From assembly GCF_000350525.1 (NCBI RefSeq), contig NZ_AOCN01000025.1, positions 1 through 64,000 of the forward strand: a DNA stretch of 64,000 nucleotides. Direction: 5' to 3'. Both the position numbers and the translations under genes were made by a program. Position 1 is the stretch's first letter. Every line of letters begins with the position of its first letter. The stretch is from Leucobacter salsicius M1-8 (lineage in GTDB: Bacteria; Actinomycetota; Actinomycetes; Actinomycetales; Microbacteriaceae). Shown piece by piece: positions 27,434 through 36,378 of this stretch. Under the pieces are notes generated by a model. The model did not search any database. It saw nothing but the letters and a program-made list of their open reading frames with translations, and had not been told where the DNA came from.

Positions 27434-27468
27434 CAACGAAACCCCCGGTCTTGCCGGGGGTTTCGTTG
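27434..27468 (+). terminator. Rho-independent terminator after tRNA
   Basis: CAACGAAACCCCCGG (27434-27448) and CCGGGGGTTTCGTTG (27454-27468) form a perfect 15-bp stem with a 5-nt loop, 10 bp after the tRNA-like gene. Confidence 0.85.
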
Positions 27469-27921
27469 TAGATGCGGAACCCTGGTGGTATTTCACGCAG
27501 CGCTGATGCAGGTTCAAAGGTGCGGTTCAATCGTTTTTTGTTTACCTACAGTCTGGACCGACCTCCACGGCCGTTGCTGTTGTGCTGTACGTGCTTCTAA
27601 AGCTGCCTAGATTGCAGTGTGTGCACATTTTATGTACACGCCGGGCTGTTCTGACGTCGCGCCCTTTCCGCCAAGGTCAAGCTGCCCTCTGCCAAAAGAA
27701 GGGTGTGCTGGTCTCGCCGCGAATTGCAGCTCCGCGCATTGTTGACGTCGCCAAGCCTTGTAAATGGGTTGTAGGAATAGCCGGAAATTGGAGAACCTCG
27801 AAAGCTCTAGAGAATACGCAAGAAGCAGGATAGGTTTTTAAAAGGCTTTTGATTTATTGGGAGGAGCAAGGCTTGATTGTGTTTAGCCGGTGCATTGGGA
27901 AGCGTTGATGTAACGATCGGG
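27469..27921. other. Gene-poor stretch
   Basis: About 450 bp between the terminator and the IS21 remnant. An open frame at 27582-27833 (83 codons, +) has no family signature or ribosome site, and I do not call it a gene. Nothing else is visible. Confidence 0.4.
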
Positions 27922-27965
27922 AAGTGCGAGCGCGCGTACCTGGAAGCGGTTGCGCGCTCGCACTT
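27922..27965. terminator. Hairpin downstream of istB
   Basis: AAGTGCGAGCGCGC (27922-27935) and GCGCGCTCGCACTT (27952-27965) are perfect 14-bp arms, just past the istB stop codon. A terminator or part of the IS21 end. Confidence 0.5.
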
Positions 27966-27970
27966 TTGGC

Positions 27971-28732
27971 TCAGTTGGCGGTGTCGTCGGCGAGGTGGCG
28001 GCGCATGTTGGGGCCGCCGAGTTGCACGAGTTCCGCGTTCGAGACGATCCGGTTCAGAATTGACTCCGCGATTACCGCGTCGTGGAGCGATTTGTACCAG
28101 TCTTGCGGGTCGAATTGCGAGGTCACGACGGTCGAGCCTCGTCCCTCGCGGGCGGCGAGGATGTTGAGGAGTTCGGCCGCGGTCTCGCTCGTGATCGGGG
28201 TCGTCAAGAAGTCATCCAGAACGAGCACGTCACACGAGTGGAGTGTTTCAAGGAACCGGAGCCTTGCGGGGTCGTGATGCTGGTAGACGGCGAGTTGGTT
28301 CGCGAGGTCATCGAGCCGATAGTAGGCGGCCGTGTAATCGCGCCGGCATGCCGCGTTCACCAGCGCCTGCGCGAGATACGATTTGCCCACGCTTGATGAA
28401 CCGAGAATGAGGAGGTTTGTGGTCTGCTCGATCCATTTGCAGGCCGCGAGTCTCGCGACAACGTCTCGGTGAAGGGTGCGCCCGTCGAGGTAGCGGATGT
28501 CTTCCACACACGCGGCGGGGTTCGGAGTGCGGGAAGCTTTCAAGAGTTTCAGCATTCGGCGTTCGCTCCTTGCGGCGGTCTCTTTCTCGAGCGCATGCTG
28601 GATCTTTTGCGAGAAGGTCCATTCGTCGCAGGCGGGGTCGTTCGCGATCTCGATCACCGCTTCCCCAAACGCCGTCATTCGGAGCTTGGTGAAGAGGGGC
28701 ATGTCATCGGTGGTGAGGTGGAGGTCGATCAT
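27971..28732 (-). CDS. istB: IS21-family helper ATPase IstB
   Basis: 253 residues. The N-terminal IstB_IS21 domain (MPLFTKLRMTAFGEAV) is followed by an AAA+ domain with Walker A GSSSVGKS, Walker B VLVLDDF and TVVTSQFDP. IstB assembles on DNA and activates the IstA transposase. The start overlaps the istA stop by four bases. It appears intact. Confidence 0.9.
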   Translation of the reverse strand: MIDLHLTTDDMPLFTKLRMTAFGEAVIEIANDPACDEWTFSQKIQHALEKETAARSERRMLKLLKASRTPNPAACVEDIRYLDGRTLHRDVVARLAACKWIEQTTNLLILGSSSVGKSYLAQALVNAACRRDYTAAYYRLDDLANQLAVYQHHDPARLRFLETLHSCDVLVLDDFLTTPITSETAAELLNILAAREGRGSTVVTSQFDPQDWYKSLHDAVIAESILNRIVSNAELVQLGGPNMRRHLADDTAN

Positions 28733-29943
28733 GACGCGTCTCCCGTCTCTTTGCGGGTGAGGGCGTCGAGACTGAATGCTTCCGCGCCTGCGAGGTAGGC
28801 GCCGCTGGTATCCCGCCCAGTCGGCCTGACCGGCGCCGGCGTTGATGTTCTGTCAGCTGCTGGAGTGCTGCGCGGCCGTTCATCTTGTTCAGCACGAACC
28901 GCAGTCAGAGCATGTTTCACCGCGGTGTAAGTGATCTGTCGGTACTCGTCGGTGATGAGCCGGGTACAGGCCTGCTCGAGGAGCATGCGGTTGCCGCTCT
29001 TTCCAAGATCAAGGATATTCATGCAGGAGCGGAAGCCTTGCGCCTCGATCTTTCGCCCATCGAGCAGCCGCTCGATCGCGACGACGGTGCTAGGCCCGAC
29101 CTTGGCTGCCTGTCTCGTGAAGTAGGCACGTGTCCAGAGCCCGGTTGTGTCTGTCAGATGGGCGGGCGCATGCTCGGGATTCGTGACGTACCCGTTCTTT
29201 CGCACGCCGAGCTGATGCATGGCGATCACTTCAGCCGCAGCGAGAACCTCGAGCTGGGTACCGATGATACGCACGTCGACGGTGAGCCCTGCGAATTCGT
29301 ACGGGACCGAGTATTTGATGGTGTCGATCTGGATGTGCCAGTCCCGATGTACTTTCGCTTTACGCCACACCACCGGCTCCCACCTGTGTTCCGGGAGATC
29401 GAGAAGCTCTGCGCGTTCGAGTTCCTCGAACCAGTCGCGGCGGCTGCGTGATTCGCCCCGGAACGGCACTCGAGAGTTGATGACCTCGACCTGCTCAGCT
29501 ATCGCAGCGTTCAGGTCATCCAGGGTGACGAACACTCGGCCTTCCAGAAAATGGATCACCCAGTTCGTGACGACCTTCACCCCAGCCTCGACGTTGCCCT
29601 TATCGCGGGGTCGGTAGGCGCGGGCGGGGACCGCAGCAGTCTGGTGATACTCGAGGAACTCGGCATAGGCCGGGTTCACCTCCCGCGCACGCGAACTACT
29701 CGAGATCTGGTTCGATGCCGTCGACGCGTTATCGGGCACTACGATCAGAGGGACACCACCGAGGAACTCGAATACTCGCCGGTGACACTCAAGCCAGGCC
29801 GGCATCTTCTCGTCGAGGGTCCCGTACGCGAACACGAGCCCCGAATACGGCAGCGTCGCAACAAACACTGACACTTTCGTGTGCTGCCTCGTGATCGGAT
29901 CAGTCAGGCGCATCGGGGTGCCCGCCCAGTCGACCTGCATCAC
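28729..29943 (-). pseudogene. istA: IS21-family transposase IstA, N-terminally truncated
   Basis: 404 residues remain. The DDE catalytic core is present: first Asp in MQVDWAG at the very start, second in VVPDNAS, Glu in GNVEAGVKVV. The C-terminal beta-barrel and tail also remain. The N-terminal helix-turn-helix region that IstA normally carries (about 100 residues) is absent. Immediately upstream the DNA changes to the 5' end of a VOC gene, so the IS was truncated at this junction (about 29937-29945). Probably inactive. Confidence 0.8.
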
Positions 29944-29980
29944 CCGCGAAGGTGAGGTAGGGATTCAGCTGAGTGGTCAT
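29937..29980 (-). pseudogene. VOC/PhnB-like gene, 5' fragment
   Basis: From the ATG at 29980 the minus strand reads MTTQLNPYLTFAGDA, the canonical N-terminus of PhnB-like VOC proteins, then breaks into IS21 sequence. It is the missing start of the fragment at 18521-18890, which resumes with SAALAFYQDVF. Confidence 0.75.
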
Positions 29981-30272
29981 GAACCGATGCTAAAGGGCGG
30001 CCCGTTCGAAGTGCAGGGGCAGTGCTTCCCGCCGCCTGAGCGGCGCTCAGCCCCGCGTGCCCTCGAACGGGTTGACCAGGCTCTGCACCCCCGTGCTGCG
30101 GGCAGACGAATGCGATCCTCGCGCCGAGCTCGTCGTGTAGCCGTCGTCCGTGGGCACGTGCACGGGCACGCCGTCGACGCTGCCCTGCTCTTCATACTCC
30201 ATGCCCATGACCCTATCCGTCGGGCCTGGGCGACAATGGAAGCACCACGAGCACGCCGAGAGAAGCAGCCCC

Positions 30273-30674
30273 GTGACCGACCGTATCTACTACGAGGACC
30301 AGGCCGACTGGTCTGCCGAGGACTACTACGCCCTGTGGCGGTACTTCGACCGCCTAGCCGAGTACGTCGGCCCCACCCCTGCGCAGGCCCAGCGCCCCGA
30401 GCACCGGTCGTCCAGGATCCAGGCCAAGAAGACCGGCGTCCGCGACAAGGAGCTCAGGGCGATCGACCTGGCCAGGATGCCCCCGGAGAGCAGGTCGCTA
30501 CTCAAGGCGGTGCTGGTCTCCCAGCAGCGCTACGCCCTCGCGCTGTCGAAGTTCCCGAACCTCGACGCGCTGGAGCGGATCGAGCGCCCTCCGCGCTTCC
30601 GAGGGCTGGAGCAGTACCCGGCGTCAGTCTGGGTCGCGCTAGATGAGTCCCGCGAAGAAGAGGAGCGACCATGA
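30273..30674 (+). CDS. Hypothetical protein, 133 aa
   Basis: GTG start at 30273 gives a protein beginning MTDRIYYEDQADWSAEDYYALWRYFDRLAEYVG: acidic and rich in Tyr/Trp at the N-terminus, with a basic centre (RSSRIQAKKTGVRDKELRAIDLARM) and an acidic tail (DESREEEERP). No membrane segment. The family is not recognised. It precedes and overlaps another small unknown gene, so the two may be coexpressed. Confidence 0.5.
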   Translation: MTDRIYYEDQADWSAEDYYALWRYFDRLAEYVGPTPAQAQRPEHRSSRIQAKKTGVRDKELRAIDLARMPPESRSLLKAVLVSQQRYALALSKFPNLDALERIERPPRFRGLEQYPASVWVALDESREEEERP

Positions 30675-30918
30675 CGCATCACCAGTTCAACTGGTCGTCG
30701 ACCCCGAGTGCAGCCTCGGCTACAGCGAGGCGCAGCTGCGCGAGCATCTCGGCAGCAGATATCCCGCCTTCGAGGAGCACATGCTCATGAAAGCCCACCC
30801 TGTGTGCTCAGGTCCCCGTGACGCGGTTCCGAGCATTGGCCCCGCCCGCACGTGCTACACCGCCCACGGGCAGGTCTTCTACGTGCACGACGTGATCCGC
30901 TTCGTGGAAATGTACTAG
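30643..30918 (+). CDS. Hypothetical protein, 91 aa
   Basis: Overlaps the preceding gene by about 30 bp in another frame. The core SLGYSEAQLREHLGSRYPAFEEHMLMKAHPVC, then ARTCYTAHGQVFYVHDVIRFVEMY looks like a small globular domain. Its function is unknown and the start codon is uncertain. Confidence 0.45.
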   Translation: MSPAKKRSDHDASPVQLVVDPECSLGYSEAQLREHLGSRYPAFEEHMLMKAHPVCSGPRDAVPSIGPARTCYTAHGQVFYVHDVIRFVEMY

Positions 30919-30950
30919 TCGGGCGCTTCGTCGGACGACGCACGCTGTGC

Positions 30951-32351
30951 TCAGCCGATGATGGGCCGCTCATCCGGCAGGCGGTACAGCTCTCTGCTCT
31001 GTCTCACGGCGAGCGCCGAGGCCAGGGCGATGGGTCCAACTCGCCCCATGAGCATGAGCGCGGAGAGCACGTATTTCCCGAATGCGCCGACTTCGGATGA
31101 GATCCCCACGGATAGTCCGCAGGTGGCGAAGGCAGAGATGGCCTCGAAGAGGATCCGGTCCAGGGTCGCCTCGCTCACCGTCGTCAGCAGCGCCGTGGCT
31201 GCCAGGACGAGGGTCGCGCCGAGGAAGACGACGCTGATGGCCAGGCGCAGCGTGGCGTTGGGGATGCGCCTGCCGAGCGCGTTGGTGTGCTCAGTGCCTT
31301 TCGCTTCGGCCCAGATGGCGAGGAAGAGCACGGCGAGGGTGGTGACCTTGATTCCGCCGGCGGTGGAGCCGGAGCCGCCGCCGACGAACATGAGCGCGTC
31401 GGAGAGCAGCATCGTCGTCGGCGTCATCGCCTCGGTGTCCACGATGTTGAACCCGCCCGAGCGCAGCATCGCCGAGGCGAACAGCGCGTGGCCGATCTTG
31501 GCGTACCAGGGCTCGTTCCCGATCGTCTGGTCGTTGGTCCACTCCGTGCCGCACCAGGCCAGCGCGCCGAGAGCGAAGAGGACGCCGGTAGTGATGAGGG
31601 TGAGTTTCGTGTGCAGTGTCCACTTTCGCCTGGTCCACTTCACGCGGATGAGGTTGAGGAAGACGGGGAATCCGAAGCTGCCGACGAAGACCCCTAATGC
31701 GAGCGGGGTGAGTATCCAACCGTTGCCTGCGAACTGCGCGATCCCGCCGGTGTGGGAGGAGAAGCCGGCGTTGGCGAATGCGGAGATCGAGTAGAACACT
31801 CCGTGCCACAGGCCCTCTCCGAAGGATCCCTCGGCGACGATGAACGCGGGGATGAGGATGAGCATGAGCGCGCCCTCGATGACGAGGGTCGTGAGCACGA
31901 CCACGCGCAGCAGACGCCCAACCGTCCCGATGCCGTCGGCCCCGATGCTGGACTGGGCGAAGACGCGCCCAGAGATGCCCAGCCTGCGGGTGACCATCAT
32001 CGCCAGCAGCAGGGCGATAGTCACCACCCCGAGCCCGCCGGTCTGGACCGCGGTGAGAATGACGGCCTGCCCGAACATCGACCAGTGATCGCCCGTATCC
32101 ACCGTGGTGAGGCCGGTGACTGTGACGGCGGAGACGGCCGTGAACAGGGCGTCGGGCAGCGCGGTGGCCCTCCCGTTCGCAGAGGAGATCGGCAGGGTGA
32201 GCAGGGTGGTGAACAGGGCTGTGGCCAGGCCGAAGACCACGATGGCGATCCGGGCAGGGGCGTGGCCTGCGATGTAGCGCAGGCGCGCGGCGAGGCGGTG
32301 GGCCTTCCCCTGAATTTGCTCGAGGGCGATGCGGCCCGTGCGTGTGTCCAT
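30951..32351 (-). CDS. TrkH/KtrB-family potassium uptake protein
   Basis: 466 residues from the ATG at 32351 (GTG at 32414 is possible). The fold has four repeated membrane-pore-membrane units with selectivity-filter segments such as SAVTVTGLTTVDTG, ANAGFSSHTGG and GGGSGSTAGGIKVTT. It lets K+ enter, usually with a cytoplasmic NAD-binding partner (TrkA/KtrA), which is not encoded nearby. It lies in the ion-transport cargo with SulP and NhaA. Confidence 0.88.
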   Translation of the reverse strand: MDTRTGRIALEQIQGKAHRLAARLRYIAGHAPARIAIVVFGLATALFTTLLTLPISSANGRATALPDALFTAVSAVTVTGLTTVDTGDHWSMFGQAVILTAVQTGGLGVVTIALLLAMMVTRRLGISGRVFAQSSIGADGIGTVGRLLRVVVLTTLVIEGALMLILIPAFIVAEGSFGEGLWHGVFYSISAFANAGFSSHTGGIAQFAGNGWILTPLALGVFVGSFGFPVFLNLIRVKWTRRKWTLHTKLTLITTGVLFALGALAWCGTEWTNDQTIGNEPWYAKIGHALFASAMLRSGGFNIVDTEAMTPTTMLLSDALMFVGGGSGSTAGGIKVTTLAVLFLAIWAEAKGTEHTNALGRRIPNATLRLAISVVFLGATLVLAATALLTTVSEATLDRILFEAISAFATCGLSVGISSEVGAFGKYVLSALMLMGRVGPIALASALAVRQSRELYRLPDERPIIG

Positions 32352-32473
32352 GGTTGCCCCCGAGTCATCTTCCGCCTCCGAGATTGGAGATGGGTCGACC
32401 AGACTTCCCGACACGCCGGCATCGACTCTACTCCCGGCGAACAGAACTTCGAAACTCGCGACGTCGGCGAGGC

Positions 32474-33082
32474 GTGGATCAGCGCACCCGTGACGGCGTA
32501 GAGTTGGTGCTCGTCGTCCGGTTCACGCTGGGCGACGAGGTGTGCCGGGAAGACTGGTCGGCGGCGAAGATCGACCAGACCCCGGAAGGACCACCCGTGA
32601 CCGCCTCTGCTCTCGTCCGCGGCGACCCTATGTCACTGCTCCCCGCGGAACAACTGGCCGATGGGGAACGCCCGCGAGGCCTGCTCTGGGGCTTGGATCT
32701 GTCTGCGTGCCGCTCCCGCACCGAAGGGCGTGCGACACGGCACGCGGGCGTGGAAGGGCTGAAGGCCTGTCTCGATGCTCACCCGAGCGTGCGCCGGGTA
32801 TGCCTGGCCGTGCTGCGTCCTGAGGGCCTACCCGCATCGCTGCGGGTCCGGGTCCCGTCGGGGCTGGCGACCCGGCTGCACGCCGATCTCGAGCGCGACC
32901 GTGCGCGCGACGTGCAGTGCTTGACGCTTGACCTTACCGGCTGCCGGAACCCGGAGCTCCTCGCCGTCCGCCTCGAGGAAGTCTTCGCCTCCCCTTCGGG
33001 CTTCTGGTCGGACCTCACCATCGACTGGGAGACCTTCCCGGCATCCCCTTTCGACGATCTCGTCGCTGCGGCGATCCTCTGA
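32474..33082 (+). CDS. Hypothetical protein, ~202 aa
   Basis: A GTG at 32474 is the likely start. The frame extends further upstream but into the leader of the divergent TrkH gene. No membrane segments. The segments [41 protein letters not shown] and [30 protein letters not shown] suggest an alpha/beta protein. The last part has only a faint similarity to barstar-type inhibitors, which I do not regard as an assignment. It ends 22 bp before nhaA and may be in its operon. Confidence 0.45.
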   Translation: MDQRTRDGVELVLVVRFTLGDEVCREDWSAAKIDQTPEGPPVTASALVRGDPMSLLPAEQLADGERPRGLLWGLDLSACRSRTEGRATRHAGVEGLKACLDAHPSVRRVCLAVLRPEGLPASLRVRVPSGLATRLHADLERDRARDVQCLTLDLTGCRNPELLAVRLEEVFASPSGFWSDLTIDWETFPASPFDDLVAAAIL

Positions 33083-33104
33083 CCACCTTCATCGTTTGGA
33101 CTCT

Positions 33105-34478
33105 ATGACTTACTCTCCTCGTACATTCCCCGGCTACGGCAGCTTCGCCGAGGCCCGCCGCGTCGCGTCCCTCCTGCGCAAGGAGACCGTCGGCGGCATC
33201 CTGCTTGTCATCGCCGCTGCCATCGCGATCGTCTGGGCGAACACTCCCTTCGCGGAGAGCTACTTTGCCCTTCGCGACATCGAGATCGGCTACGAACCCT
33301 GGCACCTGCGCCTGAGCCTCGGGGCATGGGCGGCCGACGGACTGCTGGCGATCTTCTTCTTCCTCGTCGGCCTCGAGCTCAAGCGCGAGTTCGTCGCTGG
33401 AGACCTGAGGAAGTTCTCCACCGCGATCGTCCCGATCGCCGCTGCGTGCGGAGGCGTCGCCGTGCCCGCGCTCTTCTACGCACTGATCGTGCGGGGCGAC
33501 GCGGAGCTCTCGCACGGCTGGGCGATCCCGACGGCGACCGACATCGCTTTCGCCGTCGCAGTCCTCGCGATCATCGGCTCGCATCTGCCCAGCGCCCTGC
33601 GCATCTTCCTGCTCACTCTCGCCGTGGTCGACGACCTCCTGGCGATCAGCATTATCGCGGTGTTCTACACCGATCACATCGAGATCGTCCCGCTCGTCGC
33701 CGCGTTCTCGGTCATCGCCGTCTATGGCTTCCTCGCACAGTGCTACCGCGAGTTCTTCGGCCTGAAACCGCTAGCCGCCTGGCTAATCCTCCTCCCGATC
33801 GGCGGGATCGCCTGGGCGCTCATGCACGCCTCGGGCATCCACGCCACCATCGCCGGAGTGCTGCTCGGGTTCACCATCCCCGTGCTGCATCGTGCCAGCG
33901 CCCAGGAGAAGGTGCGCGAGAAGTCGGGGCTCGCCGAGGAGTTCGAACACCGCTTCCGACCTCTGTCCGCAGGCTTCGCCGTGCCCGTGTTCGCCTTCTT
34001 CGCCGCCGGAGTTTCCCTCGGAGGAGCAGACGGCATCCGGGAGGCCGCCCTGCACCCAGTCACCCTCGCCATCGTCGCCGGACTCGTGCTCGGCAAGCCC
34101 CTGGGCATCGTCCTCACAACCTGGCTGGTGACGACGCTCGGACGAATCCGCCTGGACCCGGCGCTGCGCTGGGTCGACATGGCCGGCGTCGGCCTGCTCG
34201 CCGGGATCGGGTTCACGGTCTCGCTTCTCGTCGCCGAGCTGAGCTTCGCACCGGGGGCGGCGGCCCACGACTACGCAAAGGCGGCGATCCTCGCCGCGTC
34301 GGTGATCGCCGCCGTACTGGCAGCGATCGTGCTCGGCATCCGCAACCGGCAGTACTGGCGAATCGGAGAGCGTGACAGCGTGGATGACGACGGCGACGGT
34401 GTCCCCGATATCTACCAGCAGGAGGAGAGGCGGGACGAATGGTTCAAGCCCGGTCCGGGCGCGCGTCGTCGAGAGTGA
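33105..34478 (+). CDS. nhaA: Na+/H+ antiporter NhaA
   Basis: 457 residues. Family motifs include [13 protein letters not shown], the discontinuous-helix PTATDIAFA, and the paired aspartates for ion binding in AVVDDLLAI. About twelve hydrophobic segments lie in residues 25-415. The C-terminal 45 residues carry an acidic [14 protein letters not shown] stretch, reminiscent of calcium-binding loops and not part of the core family. It exports Na+ in exchange for protons and would contribute salt or pH tolerance to the cargo. Confidence 0.92.
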   Translation: MTYSPRTFPGYGSFAEARRVASLLRKETVGGILLVIAAAIAIVWANTPFAESYFALRDIEIGYEPWHLRLSLGAWAADGLLAIFFFLVGLELKREFVAGDLRKFSTAIVPIAAACGGVAVPALFYALIVRGDAELSHGWAIPTATDIAFAVAVLAIIGSHLPSALRIFLLTLAVVDDLLAISIIAVFYTDHIEIVPLVAAFSVIAVYGFLAQCYREFFGLKPLAAWLILLPIGGIAWALMHASGIHATIAGVLLGFTIPVLHRASAQEKVREKSGLAEEFEHRFRPLSAGFAVPVFAFFAAGVSLGGADGIREAALHPVTLAIVAGLVLGKPLGIVLTTWLVTTLGRIRLDPALRWVDMAGVGLLAGIGFTVSLLVAELSFAPGAAAHDYAKAAILAASVIAAVLAAIVLGIRNRQYWRIGERDSVDDDGDGVPDIYQQEERRDEWFKPGPGARRRE

Positions 34479-34502
34479 TCTGTGCGGCGTACTGCGCGTC
34501 GC

Positions 34503-34640
34503 TCACCCACTTCCACGTGGCACGAGCTCCTCGCGAAAATGGCCCAGGTGCGCGACCGGCCCACCGAATGAGGTCATGCCGAGCTTCGCGAACGCCCAGG
34601 ACACTTCGCCGACGCGACCGCGCTCGGACGAAGGATAGGA
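34503..34640 (-). pseudogene. chrA (chromate transporter) N-terminal remnant
   Basis: The minus strand reads GEVSWAFAKLGMTSFGGPVAHLGHFREELVPRGSG then stops. The block FGGPVAHLG is the hallmark of the first half-domain of ChrA transporters. Everything after about residue 40 is missing, so the gene is only a stub, cut close to the nhaA end. Confidence 0.65.
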
Positions 34641-34654
34641 GCCCTCTATGGGGT

Positions 34655-34885
34655 TCACTGCGCGATCAGGTCCGCGAGAAGTGTTTCGATACGACCCTCG
34701 ATCTCGTCGCGGATCGGGCGCACTGCATCGATGCCTTGCCCGGCGGGGTCGTTGAGTTTCCAGTCCTCGTAGCGCTTGTCCGGGAAGAACGGGCACGCGT
34801 CGCCACAGCCCATCGTGATGACGACGTCGGAATCCCGCACCGCCTTGGTGGTGAGCACTTTCGGCTGCTCGGCGGTGATATTCAC
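34655..34885 (-). pseudogene. arsC-type arsenate reductase, 3' fragment
   Basis: Reads VNITAEQPKVLTTKAVRDSDVVITMGCGDACPFFPDKRYEDW and continues to the natural end of a thioredoxin-type arsenate reductase (low-molecular-weight phosphatase fold). The N-terminal half with the CX5R phosphate loop is absent. The break at about 34885 lies 65 bp from the transposon end at 34951, so the gene was probably truncated when the element's end was fixed. Confidence 0.8.
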
Positions 34886-34950
34886 CTACCAAGCTCAGGC
34901 AGGCCCGCCAACACCCTTCACGCGTGACCTCCGCATCATCGACGAACGAT

Positions 34951-34990
34951 GCGCGAAAAGTGCACTCTTCAATAATCGGACTTACCAGTA
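34951..34990. repeat. Transposon right-end sequence at umuC junction
   Basis: The 40 nt ending in CTTACCAGTA abut resumed umuC coding sequence (GAGATCATCGGG). They are related to 18421-18460 over their full length. They mark the right boundary of the 22-kb insertion. Confidence 0.65.
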
Positions 34991-36010
34991 GAGATCATCG
35001 GGCGGTACAGCGCCTGGCAAGAGGTGTACTCGATCGATGAGAGCTTCGTCGGCCTGCGCGGTACTCCGGCTGAGCTGGAGCAGATCGGACGAGAGATTCG
35101 GCGTGAAGTTCGGCAACTCACCGGCGTACCCGTCCGGGTGGCGATGGGGGCGACCAAATCGCTCGCTAAGGTAGCCGCTCTCGGAATCAAGCGCACGCCG
35201 GATATGGAAGGCGTTCTTCATCTGGGGCGCTACGGCGAAGAGCAGATGGCTCAAATCCTTGACAGCATCCCGGTGACTGACCTCTGGGGCATCGCTGGGC
35301 GGACAGGAAAGCGGCTGGCTGCAATGAATGTGCGCAGTGCGCGTGACCTCCGCGACCTCGATCCGAAGTGGGCGCGGAAGAAGTTCAACGTGAATATGGA
35401 GCGGATCACCTTGGAGCTGCGCGGTAACTCTTGTATCCCGCTAGAAATGGTGCCGCCGAGCGTGAAGGATCAGCTGATCTTTAGCCGCAGCTTCGCCCAG
35501 AAGATCACGACCGAGCCCGAGATGGAGCAGGTCATTTCGCTGTATGCGCAGCGAGTCTCAGCCCGTCTCCGAGCACAGGGATCGCTCGCCGGCCACCTCT
35601 CCGCGTGGGCAATGACCGGCTGGGCGGACGAAGGAACCGTCCCGCACTCCGCGCAGGCATCAGTCGGGCTCAGTGTTCCGACCGACGACCCGATCACGCT
35701 GACGAAGGCGGCGCGTGCGCTGCTGCCGAAACTGTTCCCGCACGATGGCATTAGGTACGCCCGAGCGGGGGTAGTGCTCACTGACTTACGGCAGGCCGAC
35801 GGGGTGCAGCCGCTCCCGCTCTTTCAACCCGAGTTCGAGGGTCGCGGCGTGGGGCAAGCCCTCGATGTAATCAACCGAAAATTCGCCACGACGGCGGTCG
35901 GGGTCGGCCTCGGTGGGATGAAGGCACCGCCCGGCTGGGAGATGAAGCGAGAGCTGTTGAGCAAGCGGTGTCTCACGAGTTGGGACGAGCTGATGGTCGC
36001 TGCGGCATAG
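34988..36010 (+). pseudogene. umuC: umuC 3' fragment (Y-family DNA polymerase)
   Basis: In frame from about 34988: EIIGRYSAWQEVYSIDESFVGLRG contains the catalytic Asp-Glu (SIDES). The thumb (TKSLAKVAALGIKR) and little-finger domains follow to a normal C-terminus. This is the downstream remainder of the gene begun at 12466. It has no ribosome site of its own; an internal ATG or GTG could give a fragment without the first metal-binding Asp, so it should not polymerise DNA. Confidence 0.9.
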
Positions 36011-36029
36011 ATAGGGGAGCGGGAGCAAT

Positions 36030-36353
36030 TTATGCAGATGGTGGTAAGTAGTCATCCCATAATTCGGCGAGACGCTCGCTGCACCATTCCCGGACAAGCA
36101 TGTGCTCGGAAGGGTCACGCGTAGATGCGATTTCTGTCGCTTCCCGAGTAATGAGGTCATAAACGGTGGTGCGCTGAGATGTGCCGGTAGACATGTCGTG
36201 ATCCTCGATCACGTGTACTGCCATCGCATCAGCCAGGATCTCCGCTGCTTCGCTTAGGGGTTCAGTCGGGAGGATGACCGTTGCGAGTCGGCGGGCGTGA
36301 CAATGTATCGCCTCGGATATTGAGGTCGTGATTTTTGTTGATTCGATAGTCAT
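36030..36353 (-). CDS. Hypothetical protein, 107 aa
   Basis: Start at the ATG at 36353 (MTIESTKITTSISEAIHCHARRLATVILPTEPLSEAAEILADAMAVHVIEDHD), chosen because ACCGCGCATTCGATA ends 3 nt before it; no Shine-Dalgarno sequence is present. Small, helical, acidic C-terminus; family unknown. Downstream of the XRE regulator on the same strand but apparently with its own start signal. Confidence 0.5.
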   Translation of the reverse strand: MTIESTKITTSISEAIHCHARRLATVILPTEPLSEAAEILADAMAVHVIEDHDMSTGTSQRTTVYDLITREATEIASTRDPSEHMLVREWCSERLAELWDDYLPPSA

Positions 36354-36356
36354 GGC

Positions 36357-36371
36357 TATCGAATGCGCGGT
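36357..36371 (-). promoter_or_regulatory. ACCGCGCATTNNNYA motif, copy 3
   Basis: Reads ACCGCGCATTCGATA on the minus strand. The 10-mer is 8 nt from the ATG at 36353, which has no ribosome-binding site. Identical over 15 nt to copy 4. Confidence 0.65.
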
Positions 36372-36378
36372 CCCAGGA

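Larger units (their letters stand above)
12729..34990. mobile_element. ~22-kb composite insertion in umuC
   Basis: The UmuC reading stops after SARI on the left and resumes with EIIGRYSAWQEVYSIDES on the right, so this whole block was inserted into the gene. The left edge carries a three-gene recombinase module and the right edge a 40-nt end-like sequence. A related 40-nt sequence at 18421-18460 suggests at least two related transposons stacked here. No copy of the backbone motif ACCGCGCATTNNNYA occurs inside. Base composition differs between sub-blocks, with 19-28 kb visibly more AT-rich. Confidence 0.8.

Noticed and set aside
27582..27833. 83-codon open frame between the tRNA-like gene and IS21
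   Set aside because: No ribosome-binding site, no recognisable family and an unusual Cys/Arg-rich composition. Likely a chance frame in non-coding DNA.
29879..30646. 255-codon rightward frame across the IS21/VOC junction
   Set aside because: It is antisense to istA and the VOC start and in another frame of the 133-residue gene. The composition (Arg/Pro/Ala) is typical of a shadow frame.
32940..33082. Barstar-like similarity in the C-terminus of the gene before nhaA
   Set aside because: Only LDLTGC-type residues agree; the conserved Trp/Asp face of barstar is not evident. Not enough to name the protein.
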